DNA of 64,000 nucleotides from DATKBT01 sp035546295 (GTDB lineage: Bacteria; Acidobacteriota; Thermoanaerobaculia; Multivoradales; Multivoraceae). The stretch is taken from the NCBI GenBank assembly GCA_035546295.1, contig DATKBT010000051.1, positions 1 to 64,000 of the forward strand, read 5' to 3'. The notes beneath the pieces were generated by a model, which worked only from the letters and a program-made list of their open reading frames with translations, did not search any database and had not been told where the DNA came from. A program made the translations under genes and the position numbers. Shown piece by piece: positions 26,918 through 35,436 of the stretch. Positions within the stretch are counted from its first letter, which is position 1. Each line of letters starts with the position of its first letter.

Positions 26918-27281
26918 CGGAACCCTCCTGTTCTTCTGTCGAACGATGCGACCCCGAGAGGGATCGCTGCGATCTCGGCACGGCGGCGTTGCGCGTGCAA
27001 GCGCAGCGGGCTCGCAGTGTCTCTGGTCAATGTCGCAAGGCCGATGCCAGGATCGAGCGCGAGGCCAGCTTGGCACGGTCTTGGCAGTGCCGGTTGCCGA
27101 TGCAGACCAGGACGCGTGACGATCCGCCGGTGGGGGTGAACGAGCCGCGGCGAATGCCGCGTCGTCGGCTCCGAGTCGGCCTCCGCGGGTGGCCCGGCCT
27201 CCCGTCGGCGGCTCGTGATCCGGCGCTCCCTTCGCGCTGGCGGGGCGGTGAGGATCGCTCCGGTGGAGGCGGTGCTCGCGG
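26918..27281. other. intergenic gap between divergent genes
   Basis: 364 bases separating the Rho_N-like gene from the topoisomerase gene. No repeat, RNA or strong promoter recognised. Confidence 0.4.
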
Positions 27282-28331
27282 ATGAGCCCCGCCGAAGACC
27301 TGGAGGCGCAGGCGCTGGAGGTCGGCCTGCGCTACGTGACCGACGATCTCCCCGGCATCGGGCGCCTCCGTCGTGGCCGCGGCTTCTCCTACCGCCTGCC
27401 GAGCGGCGAGACGCTGACGGATGGCCGGGTCCGACGGCGGATCGAGTCGCACGCGATCCCTCCCGCGTGGACCGACGTCTGGATCAGCCCCCTGGCCAGT
27501 GGTCATCTCCAGGCGACCGGCCGCGACGACCTCGAGCGCAAGCAGTACCGCTACCACCCGCTCTGGCGCAAGCTGCGCGACGACCGGAAGTTCCATCGGA
27601 TGCGGAGCTTCGGTCAGCGCCTCCCGCATCTGCGCGCGGCGGTCGATCGCGACCTCAGACGGCGGACTCTCACGCGCGAGCGGGTGGTCGCGGCGGTGGT
27701 GCGCCTGCTCGAGACGAGCTGCATCCGCATCGGCAACGAGGAGTACCGCCGCAACCACGGCACCTACGGGCTGACCACCATGCGCAAGCGCCACGTCGAG
27801 CTCGCCGGTGCGAACTCGATCCGGTTCCAGTTCGTGGGCAAGGGTGGACAGCGGCAGACCGTCCGGGTGGAGGATCCACGGACGGCGAGGGTGGTGCGGC
27901 GCCTCCAGGAGCTTCCGGGTCAAGAGCTCTTCCACTACGAGGGGGAGGAGGGCGAGCTCGAGCGGGTCGACTCGGACGACGTCAACGAGTACATCCATCG
28001 GCACGCGGGGAGTCGGTACACGGCGAAGGACTTTCGGACCTGGATGGGGACTCTCCAGGCGCTGCTGGCGCTCGCCGAGGTCGATGTGGGAGAGAGCGCC
28101 GGGGAGCGGTCGCGTCTGATCGTCCAGGCCGTCGATCGGGTCGCCGAAAACCTCCGCAACACCCGTGCGGTCTGCCGTGCCTCCTACATCCACCCCGACC
28201 TGCTCGAGCTCTACGAGGAGGGTCTCCTGCTCGACATCGCGGATCTCGCCTCGAGCCAGCCGAGCGCCTGGCTGGACGCGGAGGAAGTGGCCCTCATGCG
28301 CGTGCTGCACCACCTCGACGAGGCGAGCTGA
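27282..28331 (+). CDS. DNA topoisomerase IB
   Basis: A poxvirus/eukaryote-type topoisomerase IB, which relaxes supercoils by a 3'-phosphotyrosine bond. Seen: GRGFSYRLPSG (about 33-43), AIPPAWTDVWISP (about 59-71), the N-terminal-catalytic joint RYHPLWRKLRDDRKF, the catalytic Arg in CIRIGNEEY (about 147-155), TYGLTTMRKRHV, the Lys strand FVGKGGQ (about 185), KDFRTWMGT with Arg/His positions (about 250), and the Tyr nucleophile in RASYIHPDLLELY (about 310). 349 residues, normal for bacterial homologues. Bacterial copies often sit in stress-type accessory sets like this one. Confidence 0.93.
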   Translation: MSPAEDLEAQALEVGLRYVTDDLPGIGRLRRGRGFSYRLPSGETLTDGRVRRRIESHAIPPAWTDVWISPLASGHLQATGRDDLERKQYRYHPLWRKLRDDRKFHRMRSFGQRLPHLRAAVDRDLRRRTLTRERVVAAVVRLLETSCIRIGNEEYRRNHGTYGLTTMRKRHVELAGANSIRFQFVGKGGQRQTVRVEDPRTARVVRRLQELPGQELFHYEGEEGELERVDSDDVNEYIHRHAGSRYTAKDFRTWMGTLQALLALAEVDVGESAGERSRLIVQAVDRVAENLRNTRAVCRASYIHPDLLELYEEGLLLDIADLASSQPSAWLDAEEVALMRVLHHLDEAS

Positions 28332-28771
28332 ACCGGTGCCGAGGCGGCGGCTCGTTGCCCGCCGTCCCCTTCCCCTCCCTGCCACGCCGTCGCGCCGGGC
28401 TCGGTGACGGGGGCTCGTGTGTGAACTTTTCCTCTCGGGGCGGGAAGATTGTCCGGCTCGACGCGCACGGCTGCGCCACGCGATCTTGCGAACCGGCCGG
28501 CTCGTCGCGGCGAGACGGGAACTTCGGAGGATCGATCGGCAGGGACAGGGGAGCACGCTGCCGCCGGGTCGAACCGCTCGAGCCGGCGTTGCCCAAAGGC
28601 TTTGGCGGTGCTAACCACTCGCAGCCGCGACCACCGAGGCGCGAGCGGGTCTCGCCGCTGGGCTAGAGCGGGATCGCGATGCGCTCGGGCGGTCCCGACG
28701 CCTCACGCGGCGTTCGCCGCGTGGCATGTCTGATGCATCTCAGCGTGGGGCGTGTCGAGGACTGTGCATGC
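28332..28771. other. intergenic gap
   Basis: 440 bases between the topoisomerase and the BON protein gene. Nothing recognised apart from possible upstream starts of the BON gene (ATG 28733, and an open frame to 28679). Confidence 0.4.
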
Positions 28772-29551
28772 GTGTACCGCAGCGAGGGCGATCCGAGGTC
28801 CGGCTACGAGCGGACCGAGCGTGGCAGGTGGAGCGGTGGAGACCGCGGCGCCGTCGGCCGGGACTTCGGCGACGACTCGGGCGCGGAGCGTTATCAGCGG
28901 TCCGGGTCCTCGCGTGGCGGTTCCTACGGTGACACCTTCCAGCAGGGAGGATCCTCCTACGGCATGCAACGAGCTGGTCTGGGACAACAGCGCTACCGCG
29001 ACTCCGGCGAAGACGACTGGTCGGAGCGCGGGGGTGCGCGCCAGGGCCGTGGCCGTGGCCGCGACTGGAGCGGCGACTCCGGCGGCGGCGAGGGCCGCGG
29101 TGACTATCAGTCGGTGAGCTACGCGGCGTTCTGGGTCGTTCCGGGCCCCTACAGCGGCCGGGGTCCGCAGGACTTCGAACGTTCGCCCGACAGCCTGCGC
29201 GAGCAGGTGTGCACGCGGCTGGAGCGCCACGGCTGGATCGACGCTTCGAAGATCAAGGTCTCGGTCGAGGACTGTGAGGTCACCCTCGAGGGCACCGTCT
29301 CCAGCGCCGAGGAGAAGCGCAGCGCCGACGACGTGGCGGCCTCGGTCGAGGGGGTGCGGGACGTGCACAACCGGCTCCGGGTTCGCCGCGGCGAGCGCGA
29401 GCGGTCCGGTGAGCAGAGCCGCGAGGGCAACGCGCGCGAGCAGAGCCAGATGACGAGCGGCAGCACGTCGAAGACGTCGGGCACCGCAAGCAAGTCGTCG
29501 TCCTCGAAGCGGACGTCCGAGAAGAAGGGCGAGTCGTCGGCCAACGCCTGA
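28772..29551 (+). CDS. Gly/Arg-rich protein with a BON domain
   Basis: About 259 residues from the GTG at 28772 (GAGGA ribosome site ten bases ahead); ATG 28733 is the alternative. The first half is disordered, rich in Gly, Arg, Ser and Tyr (SSRGGSYGDTFQQGGSSYG, RGRGRDW). Then comes a conserved linker (YAAFWVVPGPYSGRGPQDFE) and a BON domain (DSLREQVCTRLERHGWIDAS, VEDCEVTLEGTVSSAEEKR, VRDVHNRLRV), a phospholipid- or surface-interacting module. The C-terminus is Ser/Thr/Lys-rich. Function unknown; neighbours suggest stress response. Confidence 0.7.
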   Translation: MYRSEGDPRSGYERTERGRWSGGDRGAVGRDFGDDSGAERYQRSGSSRGGSYGDTFQQGGSSYGMQRAGLGQQRYRDSGEDDWSERGGARQGRGRGRDWSGDSGGGEGRGDYQSVSYAAFWVVPGPYSGRGPQDFERSPDSLREQVCTRLERHGWIDASKIKVSVEDCEVTLEGTVSSAEEKRSADDVAASVEGVRDVHNRLRVRRGERERSGEQSREGNAREQSQMTSGSTSKTSGTASKSSSSKRTSEKKGESSANA

Positions 29552-29597
29552 CGCCGAGACGGCGTCAGACCTGGCAAGAGCCGCCTCCCTGAGGCGG
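29548..29597 (+). terminator. two hairpins after the BON protein gene
   Basis: CTGACGCC (29548-29555) with GGCGTCAG (29561-29568), overlapping the stop codon, and CCGCCTC (29581-29587) with GAGGCGG (29591-29597). No T-run. Confidence 0.45.
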
Positions 29598-30110
29598 TGG
29601 CAGTCAGCCTGCTCCCCGCCGGAAGTCCCTCGTTGGCTCTGCGGAGAGCAGGTTCGGCTGCTGCTTTTCGATCTCGGGCCCCTCTCGCTGCGCCTTTCGT
29701 GGCGAGGGGGGCTTTGCGCGTCTGCGACGGAGCGCGAGACGATCTCGCGGCCTTCGGCCGCGACCTCCGCTCGCCTCCGACCTCGTCCCCGCGAGCCGCT
29801 GTCTCGTCGAACGGAGCGTCAGCGCCTCCCTTCGCCACGTCGGGTCGAAGAGTCTGACTCGTCCGGGCTAGAAAGACGAAGGGCGCGCCACCTGGCGCGC
29901 CATGACTAAACTAAGGCTGCGGGTTCTGGTTCGACGATGAAAGAACGTCCTCCCGTCCGCTCTACGTCCGAGCCACACGTCCGAGCCACCAGGGGCCAGA
30001 TGTCAGGACTCGGAACGGAGCGCGGCAGCGGAGCCTCGCGTTCAGCTCAGTCCCGCAGCCGGCGTGCTTCAGAGAACGGACCACCTCAGCGGGGCCCCGC
30101 TTGCATGCCT
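29598..30110. other. intergenic gap between convergent genes
   Basis: No gene seen. A perfect hairpin, GGCGCGCCA (29882-29890) and TGGCGCGCC (29893-29901), is followed on the minus strand by CTTCGTCTTTCT and may terminate the minus-strand DUF892 gene. A 13-bp direct repeat, ACGTCCGAGCCAC, occurs twice in tandem from 29964. Confidence 0.5.
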
Positions 30111-30632
30111 TCAGCGCCGCTCCGGCGCCATCGCCTCCTTGTTGATGCCGCTCGACAGCATGCCTCCGGTGGCGATCTTGTTGAGCTTCTTGTCGGCGTT
30201 CGACTCTTCCTTGAGGGTCTCGCCGAGCAGGCCTTCGAGGTCGTCGTAGTCGAGGAGGTCGGCGAAGTACTTGACCGTGCCGTACCCCGCGATCTCGTAG
30301 TGCTCGACTCGCTGGGCGGCCGAGATCAACGCGGCGTCTCGCACCGTGGGATCGGCATCGGCCTTGATGATCTCCTCGCCCTCCTTGATCAGGCCCTTCA
30401 TCGCCTCGCAGGTGTGCCCCTGGGGCGTTGCGGCGAGGCTGGCGAAGCAGCGGTCGAGCCGCTCGAGCTGCGCCTTGGTCTCGCCGAGGTGGTGGCTGAA
30501 GGCCTCCTTGAGGTCGGGGTTGGTCGCCGCGTTCTGCATCTTGGGTAGGGCGGTCAGGAGCTGGCTCTCCGCACTGTGGAGATCCTGCAGCTCGTGGACG
30601 AAGAGGTCACGGAGGGAACGAAGATGAGACAT
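30111..30632 (-). CDS. DUF892 ferritin-like (YciE/YciF family) protein
   Basis: A 173-residue all-helical protein of the YciE/YciF (DUF892) family, ferritin-like four-helix bundles produced under stress. Landmarks: LRDLFVHELQDLHSAESQLL (7-26), AFSHHLGETKAQLERL (about 44-59), the metal-ligand run EGEEIIKAD, and AAQRVEHYEIAGYGTVKYFA (about 106-125), with Glu and His residues spaced as diiron ligands. The ATG at 30632 has an AAAGGGAG ribosome site; the frame open to 30665 is less likely. Confidence 0.9.
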   Translation of the reverse strand: MSHLRSLRDLFVHELQDLHSAESQLLTALPKMQNAATNPDLKEAFSHHLGETKAQLERLDRCFASLAATPQGHTCEAMKGLIKEGEEIIKADADPTVRDAALISAAQRVEHYEIAGYGTVKYFADLLDYDDLEGLLGETLKEESNADKKLNKIATGGMLSSGINKEAMAPERR

Positions 30633-31029
30633 GAAGACTCCCTTTGCTGGTTTCGTCCGGACCATTCATGAAGATCGTAAGCGGGCACGCAGTCGATGAA
30701 TGCGCGTTCGCAGTAGATCAGTCATGAGTCGTCCGGGCTCGTTGATGAGACTCGGCCGTCGAGCGACCGAGGTGATTCCCTTTCCTTTGGAGATGCAAGC
30801 GCAGCGCCACCCAGCCGTACGGGCGAAGCACGGCGCTGGCCGCTCGGCAGCAGGGGTCGCGTCAGGCATGGGCGCCGCGAATGATGGCGTGCGGCAGGCC
30901 GCGGTGGAAATCACTACAAGAGTGGCCTGCAGTTTCTACCGCACCGCCGTGCCGGGCACCTCGAGAGGGCTCGAGCGCACGAGGCGTCGTCTCCCCTCCT
31001 CGACGCCCCTCGCCGGAGAGCGCCTGCGC
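30633..31029. other. intergenic gap with a dispersed 16-bp element
   Basis: No gene seen between the DUF892 gene and the DUF748-like gene. TGCAGTTTCTACCGCA at 30928-30943 matches, with two changes, the 16-bp unit repeated three times at 35561-35608. Confidence 0.45.
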
Positions 31030-31571
31030 TCAGGAGACGTGCCCCTGAAACCCGGGGAGGATCGCATCGAAGAAGGCGTTGCGGATCACGTTGTAGAGGA
31101 TCTGCCAGTTGCTCGCGTCCCGGGTTCTCGACGCTCGTCGATCTCGATCTCGTCGTCGCGCTCCTCGCGAAGCCTTTCGAGGTCGATGTGCAGAGCCGGC
31201 GCCTCGAGCAGCACGTCGCCCACGACGTGACCACGCAGGATGCTGAGCCACTGGACGCTGAACGCGATGCGCGGAAACGCCGCCACCGCCGGTTCGGGAT
31301 GCGCTTCCTGGACCACTGCCAGGCCCTGGAGCTCGAGCGACAGGTTCCAGGGGCTGAAGTCGACCGAGGAGAGCGCCACGTGGTAGCCCTCGAGCCGCGC
31401 GTTCATCTCCTGCTCGATGTGCCGGCAGAGAGGACCGTCGGCGAGCACGTCGACCGCCACCAACAGGAGGAACAGCACGACGACCACGACGAGCACGGTG
31501 CGCCCGGCGCGCAGCGTGCGGGAGCGGCGGGCTCGTGTGTCGGCCGATCGGCTGGCGGGTCTCTCGGTCAC
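31030..31571 (-). pseudogene. short DUF748/AsmA-like protein with a frame break
   Basis: Read from 31571, the frame gives a basic leader, one membrane helix (LVVVVVLFLLLVAVDVLA) and an AsmA/DUF748-like start: IEQEMNARLEGYHVALSSVD, NLSLELQGLAVVQ, AFSVQWLSILRGHVVGDVLL. It then ends out of frame at 31086. In another minus frame from about 31125 to 31030 the sequence reads SNWQILYNVIRNAFFDAILP and GFQGHVS then stop, which looks like the true C-terminus. So a one-base shift near 31125-31140 (CCCGGG context), natural or a sequencing error, splits a protein of about 180 residues. It is the last gene of the NFGAH-DUF1704-ATP-grasp operon, 22 bases after the ligase gene. Confidence 0.5.
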
Positions 31572-31592
31572 CGCGGTCTCCGCTCCTGGCGG

Positions 31593-32633
31593 TCAGAGGA
31601 CCGCCAACTGTGCGTTGGAGAAGGATCCGGGGTAGAGCCGGGAGCTCGCGATCTTGGCCTCGATCGCATCGAGCACACAGGTGCTGAACTGCGCGCCCTG
31701 GGTGCTCGAGACGCTGTACAGACCGCCCGGGGAGAACACGTTCACCTCGAGCAGCTTGTCGCCGGCGAGGTCGAGGCCGACCAGGAACATCCCGTCCTGG
31801 AGCAGCCGCGGACGAACCTGCTCGGCGACCTCGAGCTGGCTGTCGGTGAGCTCGGCCGCCTCGGCGCTGCCGCCGACGTGCATGTTGCTGCGCATGTCGC
31901 CCTCCGCGCGGCGGCGCCGGAAGGCCGCGATCCGGTCGCCGATGCGCAGCGGCCGACCGTTCATCACGAACAGGCGCACGTCGCCGTCCTCGGCCGCCGG
32001 CAGGTACTCCTGCGCGACGACGTAGCCGTGCGATCGCACCGCCTCGATGATCTGATTGACGTTCGCCTGCTCGTCCTCCCGCAGCATGAACACGTTCTCG
32101 CCGCCGGATCCCTGCAGCGGCTTGAGCACGGTGCGGCGGTCGCGGGAGAATTCCTTGATCTCGGCGGGGTCGCGCGAGATCAGGGTCTGCGGCCGAACGC
32201 CCTCGGGGAAGAGCTGGAAGTAGGTCTTGTCGAGCGCCTGCGACAATCCCCATGGATCGTTCAGCACCAACACACCGCGGCGTGCGGCCTCCTGGCCGAA
32301 CACGATCCCCACGTGCTGCGCCCACGGTCGCTCCTCGATCTCGTCCGCGGGGTTGGCGCGCAACATCAGCACGTCGAGCTCGGTGATCGGCAGCGTCTGG
32401 GTGACCGCGTCGTCGGCCTGCATCGCCTCGAAGAACTTCCGATAGCCCTTCAGCTTCTTCTTCTTGGTCGAGCGCGCCAGCACGGCGAGCTCGCCGTCCG
32501 GCCGGTAGGTGAAGCCCTCGAGGGTCAGGTAGTAGACCTGGTGGCCGCGCGAGTGCGCCTCGTAGCCGAGGATCGTCGTGGCGTAGCGCGGGAGCTCGTC
32601 CGAGATCCGGTTGACCAGGAAGCCGATCTTCAT
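31593..32633 (-). CDS. glutathione synthetase-like ATP-grasp ligase
   Basis: A 346-residue ATP-grasp enzyme most like GshB. It starts MKIGFLVNRISDELPRYATT, with the GshB-type pre-grasp domain (to about 125), a conserved LNDPWGLSQALDKTYFQ (about 124-140), the ATP-binding VLKPLQGSGGENVF (about 169-182), AQEYLPAAEDGDVRLFVMNG and the Mg-binding LLEVNVFSPGG near the C-terminus (about 293-304). ATP-grasp ligases join a carboxylate to an amine. A bona fide glutathione pathway would need a gamma-glutamylcysteine ligase, not seen here; next to a DUF1704 peptidase the substrate may instead be a peptide or protein end. It follows that gene by 21 bases. Confidence 0.85.
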   Translation of the reverse strand: MKIGFLVNRISDELPRYATTILGYEAHSRGHQVYYLTLEGFTYRPDGELAVLARSTKKKKLKGYRKFFEAMQADDAVTQTLPITELDVLMLRANPADEIEERPWAQHVGIVFGQEAARRGVLVLNDPWGLSQALDKTYFQLFPEGVRPQTLISRDPAEIKEFSRDRRTVLKPLQGSGGENVFMLREDEQANVNQIIEAVRSHGYVVAQEYLPAAEDGDVRLFVMNGRPLRIGDRIAAFRRRRAEGDMRSNMHVGGSAEAAELTDSQLEVAEQVRPRLLQDGMFLVGLDLAGDKLLEVNVFSPGGLYSVSSTQGAQFSTCVLDAIEAKIASSRLYPGSFSNAQLAVL

Positions 32634-32654
32634 CGCTCTCTCCTCAAGACCCGG

Positions 32655-34565
32655 TTACGCCGCCTCGACGAGGTCGAGGACGTTCATGCCGCGCCGGACG
32701 CGATCGAGGCGCTTTCGTGCAGCCTCGACCTGCAGATAGTTGGGTTCGAGCGGAGGCTGGCGCAGCACTCCACGCCGCCCGAGCTCCTCGACGTCGTCGA
32801 GATGGCGCCGCGCGATCTTGCCGACGAACAACGGCTCGATCCGGCCGCCGGCGCCCAGGTACTCCAGGATCTCGGTGAGACCCCGCAGATAGACCGCGTC
32901 CTTGGTCAGTCCGCCGCTGCGGTAGACGCGCGTGACGACGGTGAAGGCGGTCCTGGGCGCGTACCCGTGATCGTCGACCAGTTGGCGAAAGGACTCGATG
33001 AAGGTGGCGCCCGAGGTCAACGCGTGGCAGGTCGCCACCCGCGCCGCGAGCAGCCTGAGACGCGGGCGCGAGAGGCCGCCCACCAGATGCTCGGCGAGCA
33101 CCGCCAGCCCCTCCTGGAGAGCGTCGTAGCCGGGCAGGCCGGCGTGGAAGAGGTGCAGGCGTTGAGCCCGTCCGTTGCAGTAGGTCAACAGGTGGGTTCC
33201 CACCTCGTGCTCGAGCAGCGCATCGACCCGAGCCCTCGGAATGCGGCTGTGGCAGGAGATCAGCAGCCGGTCCTGCGAGACCATGAGGCCGGGCGGGATG
33301 TCCTCGCGCAGCTCGACCCGCTTGGGGAACTCCTCCCAGCGGGCGCGGTAGACGTCGATCGCCGCCTCGGCGAGCGCCGCCATCTCCTCGGCCGGCAGGT
33401 ACCCCTCGCGCTCGTCATCCCGCTCGTGCGATGGCAGACGCGACAGGAGCTGCTCGGCGACGTGCAGCAGCTCCGGCTCGACCGGGCCGTAGAGCTGGAG
33501 GCTGCCGTAGAAGTACGCGGGCGTCCCGCGGTCGCGCAGCATGTTGATCTGCTTGTCGAGCTCCTCCTGCTTCTCCCGGAAGAGACGGGCCAGGGTGGGG
33601 TCCTCGACGCGCTCGATGGGCAGGCTGAACAGCGTCCGTTTGGTCGCCTCGGGGTCGATGGGCAGCGGCGGGTAGTGGAAGATCGGCGGCTCCTCGAAGG
33701 AGCGCTCCGAGAACTCCTGCCACGCCTGGCGCTCATCGACTGGTGTCGACAGGCGGAGGAACTCGAAGGAGTCCGAGACCTCGACCAGCCGCCGATCGAT
33801 GTTCCAGGCCGAGCGCACGAGGGCGCGACGGCCCAGCGAGTGCGGGTGGTCGGGCTCGAGGGTGGTCGCCGAGCGAGCGAATTCGTGGACCGCCTCGAGG
33901 ATCGCGCCGGCCAGCCGGGTCTCGAGCTCGAGCAGGACCATCGGGTAGAGCGAGTCGTCGTCCCGGTCTCTGGTCGGCCGGTAGATCGGCGCAACGCCCA
34001 GACCGATCCAGAAGCAGCCCTCCTGCTGCGCGACCTCGGGCGCCACCAGCTCGGCGCCGGCCTCGCGCAGGGCCTGCGGGTTCGAGCGGAACACGCGGGC
34101 GGCGCTCCCCTCGAGCTCGATCTGCTCGAGCGCGCGCTCGAGCTTGCGAACCGTCGAGCCCAGGGAATCCTTGGGCTCGGCGGCGACCGTGAAGCCGGGG
34201 GGCGGCAGGCCCCACGTCGCGGAATCCTGGTTCTCCTGGTCGGTCTCCCAGAGCTCGAGGACGAGAAAGCCGCCGTGCATCGCGGCTCCGCGCTCCGCGA
34301 GCGCCCGGACCAGGCCACCGACCGCCTCGACGCCGGCCTGCTCACCCCCCGCCAGCAGGTACGAGGCCTGGGTCATCACCAGCCGGTCGGCGCGCGAGGC
34401 GCGCTCGCCGGCGCGGCGCCTGACGCACAGGAACGGCAGCGGCCGATCGACGTGCAGGCGCCCCTCGCCGGGCAGCAGGCGGCGCACTCGCTTGCCCGCG
34501 GCGAACCGTTCGGTCACTCCTCGCACGAACTCGTCGTCGAGCGGACGCGGGCCCGCGCTCACCAC
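32655..34565 (-). CDS. DUF1704 (QEGLA-motif, MATCAP-like) zinc carboxypeptidase
   Basis: 636 residues with the two signatures of the DUF1704 family: HEVGTH (H453-H458) and, 26 residues on, QEGLAV (Q484 onward), a gluzincin-like metal site. Bacterial members are annotated flavohemoglobin expression-modulating QEGLA protein; the eukaryotic MATCAP/KIAA0895L branch removes the C-terminal tyrosine of tubulin. The first 270 residues form a family-typical N-terminal part including an N-formylglutamate-amidohydrolase-neighbour-like region. GTG 34565 lies 4 bases after the stop of the upstream amidohydrolase gene, so the genes are coupled. Activity on a bacterial protein terminus is inferred, not shown. 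Confidence 0.85.
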   Translation of the reverse strand: MVSAGPRPLDDEFVRGVTERFAAGKRVRRLLPGEGRLHVDRPLPFLCVRRRAGERASRADRLVMTQASYLLAGGEQAGVEAVGGLVRALAERGAAMHGGFLVLELWETDQENQDSATWGLPPPGFTVAAEPKDSLGSTVRKLERALEQIELEGSAARVFRSNPQALREAGAELVAPEVAQQEGCFWIGLGVAPIYRPTRDRDDDSLYPMVLLELETRLAGAILEAVHEFARSATTLEPDHPHSLGRRALVRSAWNIDRRLVEVSDSFEFLRLSTPVDERQAWQEFSERSFEEPPIFHYPPLPIDPEATKRTLFSLPIERVEDPTLARLFREKQEELDKQINMLRDRGTPAYFYGSLQLYGPVEPELLHVAEQLLSRLPSHERDDEREGYLPAEEMAALAEAAIDVYRARWEEFPKRVELREDIPPGLMVSQDRLLISCHSRIPRARVDALLEHEVGTHLLTYCNGRAQRLHLFHAGLPGYDALQEGLAVLAEHLVGGLSRPRLRLLAARVATCHALTSGATFIESFRQLVDDHGYAPRTAFTVVTRVYRSGGLTKDAVYLRGLTEILEYLGAGGRIEPLFVGKIARRHLDDVEELGRRGVLRQPPLEPNYLQVEAARKRLDRVRRGMNVLDLVEAA

Positions 34566-34569
34566 CGCA

Positions 34570-35436
34570 TCACCCGCTTCGAAGCGACTCGTGCAGCGCC
34601 GGCACGGTCTGCGCCAGAGCCCGGATCAACGCCGGAAGTGCGAGGGGATCCAGCTCGCCGGTCCACTCGTCGACGTAGAACTTCTTGACCTCGATCGCGA
34701 GGCAGCAGCCGTGCTCCCGAAAGTTCTCGTTCACCCACCGCGGGAAGTAGCCGCCGAGGAACTTCACATTCTCCCGCACGTCGAGATGCCGGTCGCGGTA
34801 ATCGGCTTCGCGGAGCGCCTGCGTGAAGCGCTCGACCAGAGGGCGCCATCGGTCGACGCGCAGCGTGCCCGTCCCGACGTTGATCTCGGGGTTCGCCTGC
34901 GGGTCTGCCGGCGGCGCGCCGGGACCCTCGCGGCGGTGGTTGTAGCTGTGGAGGTCGAGCACGACGAAGCGCCCGTGGCGAGCGCCCAGGTCGCTGAGCA
35001 ATGCGCGGGCGGCCCGGTAGAAGGCGTCGTGGAGCGCCAGGCTCCGGGCGCGCATCTCGGCGGACAGCGGCTGGCGCCAGACGTCGAGACCCCAGGCCTC
35101 GGAAGGGTTACGGTAGACGGCTGCCTCCAGCGGGCGGTTGAGGTCGACCTCGAAGCGGGAACGATGGGCGATCAGGCGGGTCGGCGCGATCGCCGTGAGG
35201 ACGTGAGTGAACGCGTCCTCCTCGCGGCGGCGCTCCTCGTCCGACAACCCCAAGAGCGGCTCGAGGTCGGGACGCACTGCGTGCCCGGCGTGCAGCGCCA
35301 CCGCCACGATCGGGCCGTCGCCGCGCTCGAGCGAGAACCAGGGGATCGACCCGTCTTGGAACGGCGCCAGCGGAACGTGGCTCGCCGGCTGGGGCTCGGC
35401 GATGTCGAGAGCGTGGCTGGTCGCGGCGGTCGTCAT
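34570..35436 (-). CDS. N-formylglutamate amidohydrolase family protein
   Basis: A 288-residue member of the N-formylglutamate amidohydrolase (HutG-type) family of zinc hydrolases. Motifs: VALHAGHAVRPD (about 49-60), HRSRFEVDLNRPLEAAVYR (about 92-110), VVLDLHSYNHRR (about 158-169) and the C-terminal LAIEVKKFYVDEWTGE (about 242-257). No histidine-degradation genes are near; its fixed partners here are the DUF1704 peptidase and the ATP-grasp ligase, so the substrate is probably a different N-acyl amino acid or peptide. ATG 35436 (MTTAATSHAL) is chosen; an open frame to 35565 runs into the tandem repeat. Confidence 0.85.
   Translation of the reverse strand: MTTAATSHALDIAEPQPASHVPLAPFQDGSIPWFSLERGDGPIVAVALHAGHAVRPDLEPLLGLSDEERRREEDAFTHVLTAIAPTRLIAHRSRFEVDLNRPLEAAVYRNPSEAWGLDVWRQPLSAEMRARSLALHDAFYRAARALLSDLGARHGRFVVLDLHSYNHRREGPGAPPADPQANPEINVGTGTLRVDRWRPLVERFTQALREADYRDRHLDVRENVKFLGGYFPRWVNENFREHGCCLAIEVKKFYVDEWTGELDPLALPALIRALAQTVPALHESLRSG

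Noticed and set aside
31188..34688. 1166-codon plus-strand ORF
   Set aside because: It is the antisense shadow of the ATP-grasp and DUF1704 genes, produced by GC-rich third positions; it shows no domain or ribosome site, while the minus strand has clear motifs.
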